From JBKBXU01 sp046313675 (GTDB lineage Bacteria; Bacteroidota; Bacteroidia; Cytophagales; Cytophagaceae): a stretch of 23,869 nucleotides of DNA. Positions 8,731-17,904 of the stretch are shown here, one piece after another. Position 1 is the stretch's first letter. Each line of letters starts with the position of its first letter. The notes beneath the pieces are model-generated. The model was not told where the DNA came from, made no database searches, and saw nothing but the letters and a program-made list of their open reading frames with translations. The translations under genes were made by a program, and so were the position numbers. The stretch spans positions 1 to 23,869 of the forward strand of contig JBKBXU010000026.1 in assembly GCA_046313675.1 (NCBI GenBank). Reading direction: 5' to 3'.

Positions 8731-9427
8731 TCGTTTTATTTGGCTCCTGTAATAATTCGATAAATTCTATGGATGTATACTCCATTTTGTGTATGATCTT
8801 TTGTACTTTACCCACCAGATAATTGTATCCGAAATATGCAATAATACCTACTACAAGACCGGCCACTGTCGTAATCATAGCCTGATATATACCTTCCGAT
8901 AAAAGCTTGGGGCTAATAGTTCCTTCAACCTGGGCAATTGAAATAAATGCCTGAATCATACCTATTACTGTACCAAGAAATCCGATCATTGGGGCTGCTC
9001 CGGAAATTGTTGCCAGGCTGGAAAGGTTTTTCTCTATTCTATAAACCTCAATACGGCCAACGTTTTCAATAGATGCTTCGATGTTGCTAAGCGGTTTACC
9101 AATTTTAGTAATACCTTTTTCCACCATCCGAGAAAATGGTGTGTCAAAACTACGACAAAGTGTTTGTGCGGCAGAAATATCTCCTCTGTACACCAAGTCC
9201 CTAATCCTATCCATAAATGCTTCCGGATCTTTATCTGACTTCTTCAAAGCCAATAATCTTTCTACAATTATATAAACGGCAATAATTGACAAAACAAACA
9301 GAGGGATCATAATAGGTCCGCCTTTTGTGATCAGGTCAAACAGCGTCAATGACTCACGCTCTACTTGTGCAACAGTTTCCTCAGTACCCGTAGTTGTTAT
9401 CTGAAGCAATGTATTCAACAATGTCAT
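8720..9427 (-). CDS. exbB: ExbB/TolQ/MotA family proton channel protein
   Basis: A 235-residue inner-membrane protein with three transmembrane helices at about 36-58, 141-161 and 183-205. A cytoplasmic loop of about 80 residues lies between the first and second. The signature GAAPMIGFLGTVIGMIQAF (about 143-161) and the TM3 segment MITTVAGLVVGIIAYFGYN are standard for the family. It begins 23 bp after the SPOR gene and overlaps exbD by 11 bp. It assembles as a pentamer around ExbD and uses the proton gradient to do mechanical work in the envelope. Confidence 0.95.
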   Translation of the reverse strand: MTLLNTLLQITTTGTEETVAQVERESLTLFDLITKGGPIMIPLFVLSIIAVYIIVERLLALKKSDKDPEAFMDRIRDLVYRGDISAAQTLCRSFDTPFSRMVEKGITKIGKPLSNIEASIENVGRIEVYRIEKNLSSLATISGAAPMIGFLGTVIGMIQAFISIAQVEGTISPKLLSEGIYQAMITTVAGLVVGIIAYFGYNYLVGKVQKIIHKMEYTSIEFIELLQEPNKTNAL

Positions 9428-9450
9428 ATTTTATATATCTCTTTTCAGTT

Positions 9451-10467
9451 TTAGTACTTTAGCAACCAGATATCCCTGCCATATTTTCCTCTAAGTCCTT
9501 CTATACCTGTAACGGCTTTTTCTTTTGAATCAAATTGAGCAACCGTAACCTTATATAGCCTTCCTCCTGATCCCGGTTCCAACAAATTTACAGAATTACC
9601 TTCTGCTAATAATTTACGTTGCAACTTCATAGCATTATCGTAATTTGCAAACGCCCCTACTACAACATGATAGGTTCCGGAAGAAGCTACTGTTTGAGGA
9701 ACATCCGAAGCTTCAAATTCCGACATATCAGATGACTCTTCCGTTGAAAATTCATCTTCTTCGATGATTTCGTCTTCATCCTCAATAATTTCGGATGAAG
9801 CTTCAACCTTAGGCTCTACGGACTTTTTACTTTTACCTGATGAAATCATACCGCTTAAAAAGGCATTATCTTTCTGAGTAGCAAAAAATGCAAGTCCCCC
9901 TCCTATTATTAGAACTAACGGAATAACTAAAATTAATATTTTAGATACCCCTCCTGATTTTGCTTGTTCAAGATCAGATTTTTCATTTTTAACTGGAGGC
10001 CTTTGCGAAGAAGGCCTTATCGGGCGTGAAGAATTCATAGATTTAATATCTTTTTCAATTGGTTTGAAATATAATTCAGTTAATCCAAAACTTTCTTCAA
10101 GGTAATTGATCTGATGATCGGGCTCAAACTCGATCTTATTTCCTACATTGATAAACACCCTTCCAATTTCATCAAATACAAATTGAGAATATTTCTGAAG
10201 ATCTTGCTTAACCTTCTGAACGAAAGCATTCACCTTGACCAATGCTTCATCTCTGGTAATATTTTCTCCTGCAGCTATAGCAGAAACCAGTAACCCATCA
10301 TTTAATTTCAACTGCTCGTTAAAAGCAATTCTTTTGGATGGAGGCAAAAATTTATGAGTTATAGGATGTATATCCGCACTAATGGAATGGGCAATAAAAC
10401 CGCCAAAACCAGGTACAACAACGCAATCATGCTCGAATAAAAGTTCTTTAATATATTTTACTACCAT
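9451..10467 (-). CDS. HU-CCDC81 domain / transmembrane / SPOR domain protein
   Basis: A 338-residue protein with an unusual layout. Residues 1-135 match the prokaryotic HU-CCDC81 pair seen in Bacteroidota (VPGFGGFIAH, a basic hinge, then FDEIGRVFINVGNKIEFEP). It has no signal peptide, so this part is cytoplasmic. A transmembrane helix lies at about 176-196 (ILILVIPLVLIIGGG). A strongly acidic linker (about 228-252) leads to a C-terminal SPOR domain (about 263-338), which in known proteins binds glycan strands lacking stem peptides at division sites. The start ATG at 10467 lies 1 bp after the barrel gene stop. It could link cytoplasmic DNA or protein to septal peptidoglycan and position the ExbBD/TonB complex encoded next to it. 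DNA binding by the HU-like part is inferred only. Confidence 0.88.
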   Translation of the reverse strand: MVVKYIKELLFEHDCVVVPGFGGFIAHSISADIHPITHKFLPPSKRIAFNEQLKLNDGLLVSAIAAGENITRDEALVKVNAFVQKVKQDLQKYSQFVFDEIGRVFINVGNKIEFEPDHQINYLEESFGLTELYFKPIEKDIKSMNSSRPIRPSSQRPPVKNEKSDLEQAKSGGVSKILILVIPLVLIIGGGLAFFATQKDNAFLSGMISSGKSKKSVEPKVEASSEIIEDEDEIIEEDEFSTEESSDMSEFEASDVPQTVASSGTYHVVVGAFANYDNAMKLQRKLLAEGNSVNLLEPGSGGRLYKVTVAQFDSKEKAVTGIEGLRGKYGRDIWLLKY

Positions 10468-10468
10468 A

Positions 10469-12115
10469 TCAAAAGGAGTAAGTTAAACCACCTAAAATAT
10501 TTACACCACGCACAGGATAATACAGGTATCTCTGATAATTTTTGGAAAGTATATTATTAGCTTCCACAAAAGCAGAGAACAAAGGAGAAAACCTGTAATC
10601 TATCTTAACATTCATATCTACGATGGATGGCAGATCAAAGGTTTGTCCTGTTGTAAAATTCCTTGCCGAAATGCCACTAATATAGTAAATATCAGTATTA
10701 AAAAATATTTTATCATGTAAATTATACGAAGCATTGAATGTATTGATAAAAGATGGCCTGTGCCATGCCTGTTCGGTGTTTACACTATAATTGAAAAATT
10801 CTGTGGTTAATCCAAGTCTTAACCTGCGGCTTACCTCATAGGAAGCATTTCCTGAAAGGTTTAAAACGGTAGAATTTCCGGGATCGTACATTAAAGTAAA
10901 TCTCGAAGAATCCTCCGGACTATTTACAAAGAACCACAAATTACGATACGTTGAATAAGAAACCTGTGCTTTATAATTCAGTTTTTCAAGAATGTGTCCT
11001 TTTGCTCCACCATAAAGCTCCATTGTTTTATTGGTATGAGATAATGGAACTCCGGATCCAAGGAAGGGATTCTGATCTACAAAAGTCCTCAAAACATTTT
11101 TCTCTAGCTCACCGGTCAAACCACCAAAAAAAGTCAACTTGTTTTTTATAAAATGGTAGTTCAACTCAATATCCGGGTAAAAATGCACCTCTGAAGGATC
11201 ATTTAATGTATCATTGGAATAGGCAACATTCACCCCTGTCCTAAGGCTGTATTGCTCTCTGTTTATCAGGAAACCCGGTTGCACCAACACATAGTTACGT
11301 GTTTGTGTTATACCTTCAGATCTGCTCGATGTTGAATACATACCCTTCAAATTTAAGGAATAAGTATTATCAATATGGTACGTTGTGTTCAAGCGACCTA
11401 TAATCTCATTTTCAGCAGCAAACATTCGGCTACTAAGGTTATAAAATTCCACACCTGCATTATAATGCATAGCAGCATCTTTATCAGAATTCGAAATATC
11501 AGCCTGAGCGGAGAAGATGTTATATACCTGTCTAAGGGTATCACGATCAAACTCCATGACCGGATTGAATCCATAATAATGTACCATATTTCTTTGGTAA
11601 CCTATTCTTGCGGATGCCACAGAAGACCCCATAAAATATTTACCATAAGCACTCACATCATTATTACTAGTTCCGGCCCATCGAACAGGCCCGCGCTGAC
11701 TGGATAAATGGCGAAAATGCAAGCCATACGTATAATCTTCACTTCTCTTGTTGTTAAAATAACCTTCAAGATAAGGGGTAGCATAGTTGCCAAATCCGGC
11801 TTTTACATAGTTACCATAAAGCTTTTTAAGTTCAGGTGGTTTAATGGTAGGCACCTTCACCTTCATGTCCATTTTAGGCAAACGCAGATCAACCTCAGAG
11901 AAGTCATAATCCAAAGGCTTATTTTCCCCTACCGGCTGCTCATAGCTAATTTTTTCATATTGCCGAACAGCTGACGGCAACTCAAGCTTTGTTTCCTTTT
12001 CGAAAATTACAACTTTTTTAAGGCCATCATCTTCATCCTGACCATAAGATACGCCGGCAAACAAAAGGATTACCAGGACAGGCAATACCAATCTGAATAT
12101 GTTTCTCTTATTCAT
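10469..12115 (-). CDS. Outer-membrane beta-barrel protein (TonB-receptor-like barrel without plug)
   Basis: A 548-residue protein with a signal peptide (about 1-26, ending SYGQ). A periplasmic region follows (about 27-105), containing a Pro/Lys-rich segment (MKVKVPTIKPPELKK). The rest is a run of alternating amphipathic strands with many aromatic residues, ending in GGLTYSF; the terminal Phe is the usual BAM insertion signal. The barrel resembles the C-terminal half of TonB-dependent receptors, but there is no room for a plug domain and no TonB box is recognisable. It overlaps the TPR gene by 8 bp and is followed 1 bp later by the SPOR gene. Its likely role is the outer-membrane anchor or partner of the TPR protein and the ExbBD/TonB-like motor. 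Substrate unknown. Confidence 0.85.
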   Translation of the reverse strand: MNKRNIFRLVLPVLVILLFAGVSYGQDEDDGLKKVVIFEKETKLELPSAVRQYEKISYEQPVGENKPLDYDFSEVDLRLPKMDMKVKVPTIKPPELKKLYGNYVKAGFGNYATPYLEGYFNNKRSEDYTYGLHFRHLSSQRGPVRWAGTSNNDVSAYGKYFMGSSVASARIGYQRNMVHYYGFNPVMEFDRDTLRQVYNIFSAQADISNSDKDAAMHYNAGVEFYNLSSRMFAAENEIIGRLNTTYHIDNTYSLNLKGMYSTSSRSEGITQTRNYVLVQPGFLINREQYSLRTGVNVAYSNDTLNDPSEVHFYPDIELNYHFIKNKLTFFGGLTGELEKNVLRTFVDQNPFLGSGVPLSHTNKTMELYGGAKGHILEKLNYKAQVSYSTYRNLWFFVNSPEDSSRFTLMYDPGNSTVLNLSGNASYEVSRRLRLGLTTEFFNYSVNTEQAWHRPSFINTFNASYNLHDKIFFNTDIYYISGISARNFTTGQTFDLPSIVDMNVKIDYRFSPLFSAFVEANNILSKNYQRYLYYPVRGVNILGGLTYSF

Positions 12116-15100
12116 TGATCACCTCCTTATTCTTTTCAGCCTTTTCTTTTGCTTCAATTTCTTTGATTCTTTGTTTTGCTTTTTCCACCGTTTCTTTGTG
12201 TGGTGATCGTTCTATAATTGAATTTAAGGTTGCTTTGGCCTGAAAGACTTCATCAATGGCCAACAAGTTATCTGCTATCAGGAGAAAAGACCTTCCCAGC
12301 CACTCATCATGAGGTGGAAAACTCTTATTAAGCTCATACAAGGCATCAAGTGACTGTTTATATTTTTCCTGATCAAAAAGAATCTTTGCAATCATGTACT
12401 GTGCTTCTACAGCATTTATGTCTCTTGCCGTATTGATGGTGCTAAGAAAATGATCCTGTGCTACAGCATAATCTTTTTTAATATAAGCTACTTTACCAAG
12501 GTGAAGCAAGGCTTTTGTTTCTGCATCAATGGATCCCCCACCATTCTTCAGAATTTCATTTGCGAAGAAAACGGAAGAATCGTAAGAGTTTAGCTTATAA
12601 TACGACTCCATTAACCCCAACCAGGAGTTCGATCTTTCCTTTTTGTTCTTGGCTGAAGTTAATAATGCTCTATAGTAATTATTTGCCTCTTTTAAATTAC
12701 CGGCGGTGAAACTAATATCAGCCAGACGGGAGATTGAGCGATTGTAATACATACCATCTTTATTGCGTATTACTTGTCTGTAATAAGGTAATGCATTGTC
12801 CTTGTCGTTGTGAAAATAATAAGACTCGGCAAGGAAAAATCTTGCGTCATACACATTGACCCCGTCAGGATAGGATTTCAGGTACTTTGAAAAACCGTCA
12901 ATCGCCTTTGGAAATTTATCATTCGAATAGAACGTGTAGGCAGCATCGTATTCAATTCCTTCTGTATTAACATCAGGATTTGCGGCCTTTACCTTATCAA
13001 TAAAGTTACTAATTTCCTCTCCTCTTCCAAGTGCTGTCAATGGTTGCGCCATTCCCCTTAAGGCCTCCTTAGCTACCTCATGCTTAGGAAAGCGGTTGAT
13101 GATTACTTCATAGTCATTAACAGCTTCAGCATTTTTATTAAGGTTGGTATAGGCAATAGCCCTTCTTAAATACGCATATGGAACATATGGGCTTCCCGAC
13201 TTATTCTCAATTACATTACTGAATCCATTAAGAGCCTCCTGATAATTGCTCTCTCTGAAGTTCAACTGTGCTTTTTGGAAAATTGCATCGGCATGATATA
13301 ATGAAGTCGGATATTGCTGAATGACCGTGGTAAAACTATTTTTGGATTCCTGGTTTTTATCCATCATAGAATAAACCACACCTTTTTGGTACCAGGCATA
13401 ATCGCTATCAGGATTTTTAACTTTTATAGCTTCATCGTAATATTTAATAGCATCTGAATAATTTTTAGATACATAATACAGGTCAGCCAATCGAATCAAC
13501 GCATCGTTATAATTTAATTTATCCTCTGCAGAAGAAAGGGCTTTTACATATTCACGGAAGTGAGGCAAAGCCTTGTCATACTGTTTTGTGTTATAATAGG
13601 CATACCCAATGCTATACCTGGTTTTGATTCCGTAAATGGTTTTTTCATAACCAGGTCTTTGAAATAGTGCTGCATAACTGCGAATTGCCTGCTCATAATC
13701 CCTTAATACAGAAGCAGCTTCTCCCTGCCAGAAATAGGCGGCTATAACCAGGTCTTTATCTACAGGGTATTGAATTGACTTCTCATAGGATTGTATCGCT
13801 TCTTTAAATTTCTTGCTGTTGAATTCATCATTTCCTTTTAAGAAAGCTATGCGCTGATAGGTCTGATTAAGCTTGGGGCTTTTAACCTTAATATTTTCAA
13901 TGTATTTTAAGGCTTCCACATAATTATTACCTTTCAGCAAGGCATCCACCAATAATTCATTTGCTTCATTGGAATGCGCGCTTTGTGGATAGTTTTTATT
14001 AAACTCTTTAAAGGAAAATATCACTTCACTATACTTCTCCAGCTCAAAATTCACCTTTCCATATTGAAAGTGTGCTTCTTCCTGAATAAGCTTATTATAG
14101 CTAAGTTTTCGTGCCTGATCAAATGCCGCAAGAGCAAAAGCTTTGTTGCCGGTTCTTACATAGGAAATAGCCAGGTAGTAGCCCGCATTTTGTCCAAGTG
14201 AATCTTTCTGGCCAACAACCGCTTTAAAGCTGTTAATCGCATCTTCATAAGCCCCGTTTCTGAATTCTGCATATGCCAAACGATACTGAACATCGGCAGC
14301 CGGTCGTCCCTTTACTTCAGTGACATGCCTCTTAAAGTATTCTGCAGCTTTAGGAAAATCATTTTTCATAAAATAGGCTTCTCCGGTAAGCACAAAAATG
14401 TCTTCCGCATTCTGATAAGTACCTCCTGATTTGCTAAGGCTTTCAGAATAATTAATCAGCTCTTCGTATTCTCCCTGTCTGTAATATATATTGACAATCA
14501 AAAAAGGTACTATGTTTTTATAAGCTTCATTTTGCTGAGCCACTTTAAGATCCATTAAGGCAGCATCGTAATTAGCATTTCTATAATTAATATACCCCGC
14601 ATAGTAGTTTGCTGCATAGGTATATTTATGATTAGTGGATTTAATGGAATTAAAGGTTAGGAGTGCTTTATCAAACTCCTTAAGTGAAAAATAAGAATAG
14701 CCAAGCATAAATTTGGCTTCAGCTTTTTGATCACCTGCTAAATGAGCATAATTGATCTGATCAAGATATTGGATGGCCTTGTCGTACTTCTTGTTGTTAT
14801 AGTAAAACGTTCCTAAATCATAATAAGCCTGTGATGCTTTGGAATGATAAGGGTATTTGGCAAGAAAATTTTGAAATAAAATTTCAGCATCCGGATGGAA
14901 AAGATGCATGGCAGAGTAAGCTATGTAATATTCGGCCTCTACCCTTCTCAAGCTTTCCGCTGATTCTTCTAAGTAGCGTTCAAAAAATTCTCTGGCAGCT
15001 CCATACTTTTCCCTGTCCAGTAATTCCAGACCTCTTCTGAAGTCCAAATCTTCAGCTTCTCTTATAAGTGTATTCTGTGCTGAAATTGTATTTACAAAAA

Positions 15101-15137
15101 AACAAAACAGCGATAATAGAACTATTTTTTTAAACAT
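12108..15137 (-). CDS. Large periplasmic TPR-repeat protein
   Basis: A 1009-residue protein from ATG at 15137. An earlier ATG at 15182 would put 15 residues (MLLRRQIFRMILGKI) before a good signal peptide (MFKKIVLLSLFCFFVNTISAQ), so the later start is preferred. After cleavage there is no Cys at the junction, so it is not a lipoprotein. More than fifteen TPR-type helical repeats fill almost the whole length (blocks such as KYDKAIQYLDQ, NYSDAIKYYDEAI and KYKQSLDALYEL). The C-terminus is a Lys/Glu-rich helix. It is the first gene of the operon and overlaps the barrel gene by 8 bp. TPR solenoids bind protein partners. Here it could be the periplasmic scaffold for the barrel and the SPOR/TonB components, loosely like CpoB/YbgF in the Tol system, though much larger. 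Confidence 0.9.
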   Translation of the reverse strand: MFKKIVLLSLFCFFVNTISAQNTLIREAEDLDFRRGLELLDREKYGAAREFFERYLEESAESLRRVEAEYYIAYSAMHLFHPDAEILFQNFLAKYPYHSKASQAYYDLGTFYYNNKKYDKAIQYLDQINYAHLAGDQKAEAKFMLGYSYFSLKEFDKALLTFNSIKSTNHKYTYAANYYAGYINYRNANYDAALMDLKVAQQNEAYKNIVPFLIVNIYYRQGEYEELINYSESLSKSGGTYQNAEDIFVLTGEAYFMKNDFPKAAEYFKRHVTEVKGRPAADVQYRLAYAEFRNGAYEDAINSFKAVVGQKDSLGQNAGYYLAISYVRTGNKAFALAAFDQARKLSYNKLIQEEAHFQYGKVNFELEKYSEVIFSFKEFNKNYPQSAHSNEANELLVDALLKGNNYVEALKYIENIKVKSPKLNQTYQRIAFLKGNDEFNSKKFKEAIQSYEKSIQYPVDKDLVIAAYFWQGEAASVLRDYEQAIRSYAALFQRPGYEKTIYGIKTRYSIGYAYYNTKQYDKALPHFREYVKALSSAEDKLNYNDALIRLADLYYVSKNYSDAIKYYDEAIKVKNPDSDYAWYQKGVVYSMMDKNQESKNSFTTVIQQYPTSLYHADAIFQKAQLNFRESNYQEALNGFSNVIENKSGSPYVPYAYLRRAIAYTNLNKNAEAVNDYEVIINRFPKHEVAKEALRGMAQPLTALGRGEEISNFIDKVKAANPDVNTEGIEYDAAYTFYSNDKFPKAIDGFSKYLKSYPDGVNVYDARFFLAESYYFHNDKDNALPYYRQVIRNKDGMYYNRSISRLADISFTAGNLKEANNYYRALLTSAKNKKERSNSWLGLMESYYKLNSYDSSVFFANEILKNGGGSIDAETKALLHLGKVAYIKKDYAVAQDHFLSTINTARDINAVEAQYMIAKILFDQEKYKQSLDALYELNKSFPPHDEWLGRSFLLIADNLLAIDEVFQAKATLNSIIERSPHKETVEKAKQRIKEIEAKEKAEKNKEVINE

Positions 15138-15336
15138 AATCTTTCCAAGAATCATCCGGAAAATCTGCCGGCGCAGTAACAAAAAGAAAGTTTTACTTTT
15201 TAGCTTTTAACTTGTCCAAATTAAAGAAATATTTTGCTAAAAAAAGAAATCCTTTAATTAAAATACGATTAAAATACCAAGCTTCTGATAAACTCTGTAT
15301 TTCATAGTAGACGATGAATCAACACGAAAAATTGTA
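15138..15336. other. Intergenic region upstream of the TPR operon
   Basis: About 200 bp between the holA stop and the TPR start. The promoter of the eight-gene minus-strand operon is expected here. The nearest match on the minus strand is TTAATTTG (around 15212-15219), one base off the TAnnTTTG box, with no good TTG partner at the right distance. No other structure is convincing. Confidence 0.35.
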
Positions 15337-16362
15337 TCAATGGAGGATTTTAAATACCAATTCCCGGAGAATTTGGCCTTCCGTTACACTACCACCTTTA
15401 ACCCCCTTAACCTGAAGATCGGATTCTCGTAAATAATGGATAATATTAACCAGCTTACCAATAGGAAAATTTCGTGCAGCCACGGTAAAATCTTTTACAA
15501 AAAAGGGGTTAACCTGCAAAATTTTAGACAAATTCCCATCAGACTTGTCACTGGCAGTATGAACAAGAAATAGTTTGCTGAAATATGAATACAAAACAGC
15601 AATAACAGGTATTAAAGGATTGTTCTTCGGATTAGCTTCAAAATAGTTTACAATCCGGTTGGCTTTTAAAAGGTCTTTTGTCCCCAAAGCTTTTTGCAAT
15701 TCAAATACATTATATTCTTTACTAATTCCAACATACTTCTCTACCAATTCTTCTGTTATCTCCTGATCAGCCTTGACATTGATAAGTAATTTATCTATTT
15801 CATTGCTCATCCTATTTAGGTCATTACCTATAAAATCAGCCATTAAAGCGGCTACTTTAGGATGAACTTTATGTCCCTGAGACGAGAAATAATTTGTAAC
15901 CCAATCAGGAATCTTATTATCGTAAAGCTTCTTTGATTCTATAAATACCGCCTGATCCTTCAATTTTTTCACCAACGGCTTTCTTCCGTCAAGGGTTTTG
16001 TATTTATGACAAAAAACCAAGACAGTGGACGGCAGCGGGTTTTGAAGGTAAGCTTCCAGTTGTTTATCTCCTGCTTCTTTTCCAAGGTCTGATATATCCT
16101 GAGCTTCTTTTATGATCACCACCTGCCTTTCAGACATCATAGGAAATTTTCTCGCATGCTGAAGTATGGTGTTTATGTTTATATCCTTGCCATATACAAT
16201 GGTCTGATTGAAACCTTTTTCTGTTTCATCAAGACAATGGTCTTCAATATAATCTGAGATAAGGTCAATATAATAAGGCTCATCACCCTGAAGAAAATAT
16301 ACTGGGGCATATTTTCCGGCTTTTAAATCCTTAAGTACTGCTTCCGGTGTTACTGCTGCCAC
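15337..16362 (-). CDS. holA: DNA polymerase III, delta subunit
   Basis: A 341-residue clamp-loader delta subunit, the wrench that opens the beta sliding clamp. The N-terminal AAA+-like domain starts PVYFLQGDEPYYIDLISDYI (about 20-39), and ARKFPMMSERQVVIIKEAQ (about 90-108) is diagnostic of the family. The middle region NDLNRMSNEIDKLLI and the C-terminal collar domain ending EGQILRELVFKILH also fit. Length is normal. It is transcribed away from tyrS with a shared 116-bp spacer. The stop is TGA at 15339-15337. Confidence 0.94.
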   Translation of the reverse strand: MAAVTPEAVLKDLKAGKYAPVYFLQGDEPYYIDLISDYIEDHCLDETEKGFNQTIVYGKDININTILQHARKFPMMSERQVVIIKEAQDISDLGKEAGDKQLEAYLQNPLPSTVLVFCHKYKTLDGRKPLVKKLKDQAVFIESKKLYDNKIPDWVTNYFSSQGHKVHPKVAALMADFIGNDLNRMSNEIDKLLINVKADQEITEELVEKYVGISKEYNVFELQKALGTKDLLKANRIVNYFEANPKNNPLIPVIAVLYSYFSKLFLVHTASDKSDGNLSKILQVNPFFVKDFTVAARNFPIGKLVNIIHYLRESDLQVKGVKGGSVTEGQILRELVFKILH

Positions 16363-16431
16363 TTTTAAAAAGATAATTAATTAAATCCGAGAGTATCTAA
16401 ATGCAAAGTAATAAAAATAAGATTGATTTTT

Positions 16432-16439
16432 TATCTTTG
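16432..16439 (+). promoter_or_regulatory. Bacteroidota -7 promoter box for tyrS
   Basis: TATCTTTG is an exact match to the Bacteroidota TAnnTTTG -7 element, 39 bp before the tyrS ATG. No clear TTG -33 element sits 19-21 bp upstream, so the assignment rests on one box plus its position in the divergent spacer. Confidence 0.5.
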
Positions 16440-16478
16440 CAGCCGGATTAGATATACACAATTTAGCAAGATCACCGA

Positions 16479-17759
16479 ATGAGCAATTTTGTAGAAGAAT
16501 TAAAATGGAGAGGCATGATTCATGATATCATGCCCGGAACTGAAGAACAATTAAATAAAGAGATGACGCTGGGATATGTAGGTTTTGATCCCACAGCTTC
16601 TTCTTTGACCATAGGTAACCTGGTTACCATAATGCTTCTTGTTCATTTCCAGAAAGCAGGGCATAAACCGGTTGCTTTAGTGGGTGGTGCAACGGGAATG
16701 ATTGGTGATCCTTCAGGGAGATCAGAAGAAAGAAAATTTCTGTCTGAAGAAACACTGGAATATAATCAGCAATGTATAAAATCTCAGTTAGAAAAATTCC
16801 TTGATTTCTCAGGTAAAAACGCTGCTGAGCTCGTAAATAACTATGACTGGTTTGGCAAAATCGGCTTTATAGAATTTTTACGCGATGCAGGAAAGCATCT
16901 TACCGTAAACTATATGATGGCAAAAGAGTCTGTAAAAAAGCGTCTGGAACAAGGACTTACTTTCACAGAATTTTCTTACCAGCTTTTACAGGGATATGAT
17001 TTTCTTCACCTGCACAAAACCAAAAATATGAAGCTCCAAATGGGTGGGTCAGATCAATGGGGAAATATTACTTCAGGAACTGAATTAATCAGAAGAGTGG
17101 CAAGTGGTGAAGCTTATGCATTAACCTGTCCCCTGCTTACAAAATCGGACGGTACTAAATTTGGAAAATCCGAAGGGGGAAACGTTTGGCTATCTCCGGA
17201 TATGACCTCCCCTTATAAATTCTATCAGTTTTGGTTAAATGGTGCTGATGAGGATACGGCAAAATTCATACGCATCTTTACTTTGTTTACAAAAGAAGAA
17301 ATAGAAGCTTTGGAAGCGGAACATGCAAAGGCACCTCATGAACGTATTTTACAAAAAGCTCTTGCAAAAGACATTACCATTCGTGTTCACTCAGAAGATG
17401 AATACAACAATGCAATAAAGGCATCCGAAATACTCTTTGGAAAGTCTACTACGGAGGATCTTCAAAGCCTGAATGAATCTACCCTCCTTTCTCTTTTTGA
17501 AGGTGTACCGCAAGTCGAACTTACCGGAGGAAAATTAGCTGAAATTAAAGACGTGACCGAATTGCTGACAGAAGCAACAGGTTTTGGAATTTTTCCATCC
17601 AAAGGAGAAGCGCGTAAAATGATTCAGGGAGGTGGAGTAAGTGTCAACAAAGAAAAAATTTCCGCTGCCGATCAAAAAGCCGATTTTCAACTTTTGCAAG
17701 ACAAGTACCTTCTTGTACAGAAAGGAAAAAAGAATTACTACCTGGTCAAAGTGGTTTAA
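16479..17759 (+). CDS. tyrS: Tyrosyl-tRNA synthetase
   Basis: A 426-residue class I aminoacyl-tRNA synthetase that charges tRNA-Tyr. The HIGH-equivalent motif is in GFDPTASSLTIGNL (about 35-48), the tyrosine-binding and core blocks are YDWFGKI and LQMGGSDQWGNITSG, and the KMSKS-equivalent is KFGKS within SDGTKFGKSEG, normal for bacterial TyrS. A C-terminal S4 RNA-binding domain is at about 355-420 (FPSKGEARKMIQGGGVSVN). Length is normal. It diverges from holA. A weak hairpin lies after the gene. Confidence 0.97.
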   Translation: MSNFVEELKWRGMIHDIMPGTEEQLNKEMTLGYVGFDPTASSLTIGNLVTIMLLVHFQKAGHKPVALVGGATGMIGDPSGRSEERKFLSEETLEYNQQCIKSQLEKFLDFSGKNAAELVNNYDWFGKIGFIEFLRDAGKHLTVNYMMAKESVKKRLEQGLTFTEFSYQLLQGYDFLHLHKTKNMKLQMGGSDQWGNITSGTELIRRVASGEAYALTCPLLTKSDGTKFGKSEGGNVWLSPDMTSPYKFYQFWLNGADEDTAKFIRIFTLFTKEEIEALEAEHAKAPHERILQKALAKDITIRVHSEDEYNNAIKASEILFGKSTTEDLQSLNESTLLSLFEGVPQVELTGGKLAEIKDVTELLTEATGFGIFPSKGEARKMIQGGGVSVNKEKISAADQKADFQLLQDKYLLVQKGKKNYYLVKVV

Positions 17760-17790
17760 TCCGGCATTTTACAAATATAACTTTGTGTTG

Positions 17791-17816
17791 ATTATGCACT
17801 TAAGGCAAGGCATAAT
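17791..17816 (+). terminator. Weak hairpin after tyrS
   Basis: A 7-bp inverted repeat (ATTATGC / GCATAAT) with a 12-base loop, followed by TATATAATTT. It is AT-rich and the T-stretch is poor, so it would be a weak terminator at best. Confidence 0.35.
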
Positions 17817-17830
17817 TATATAATTTCTCT

Positions 17831-17861
17831 TTGCAAACCAGGAGAAATACTAGTATCTTTC
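17831..17861 (+). promoter_or_regulatory. Probable promoter of the SpecificRecomb-family gene
   Basis: TTG at 17831-17833, a 20-bp spacer and TATCTTTC at 17854-17861 (7 of 8 matches, counting the two free positions, to TAnnTTTG) fit the Bacteroidota promoter layout, 43 bp before the ATG at 17905. Confidence 0.45.
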
Positions 17862-17904
17862 CTATTCTGTAAAATATTCGTTTCAGCTTTACGGTATATA
17901 TTAA

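Noticed and set aside
15138..15182. Upstream ATG of the TPR protein.
   Set aside because: It would mask a normal signal peptide that begins at ATG 15137.
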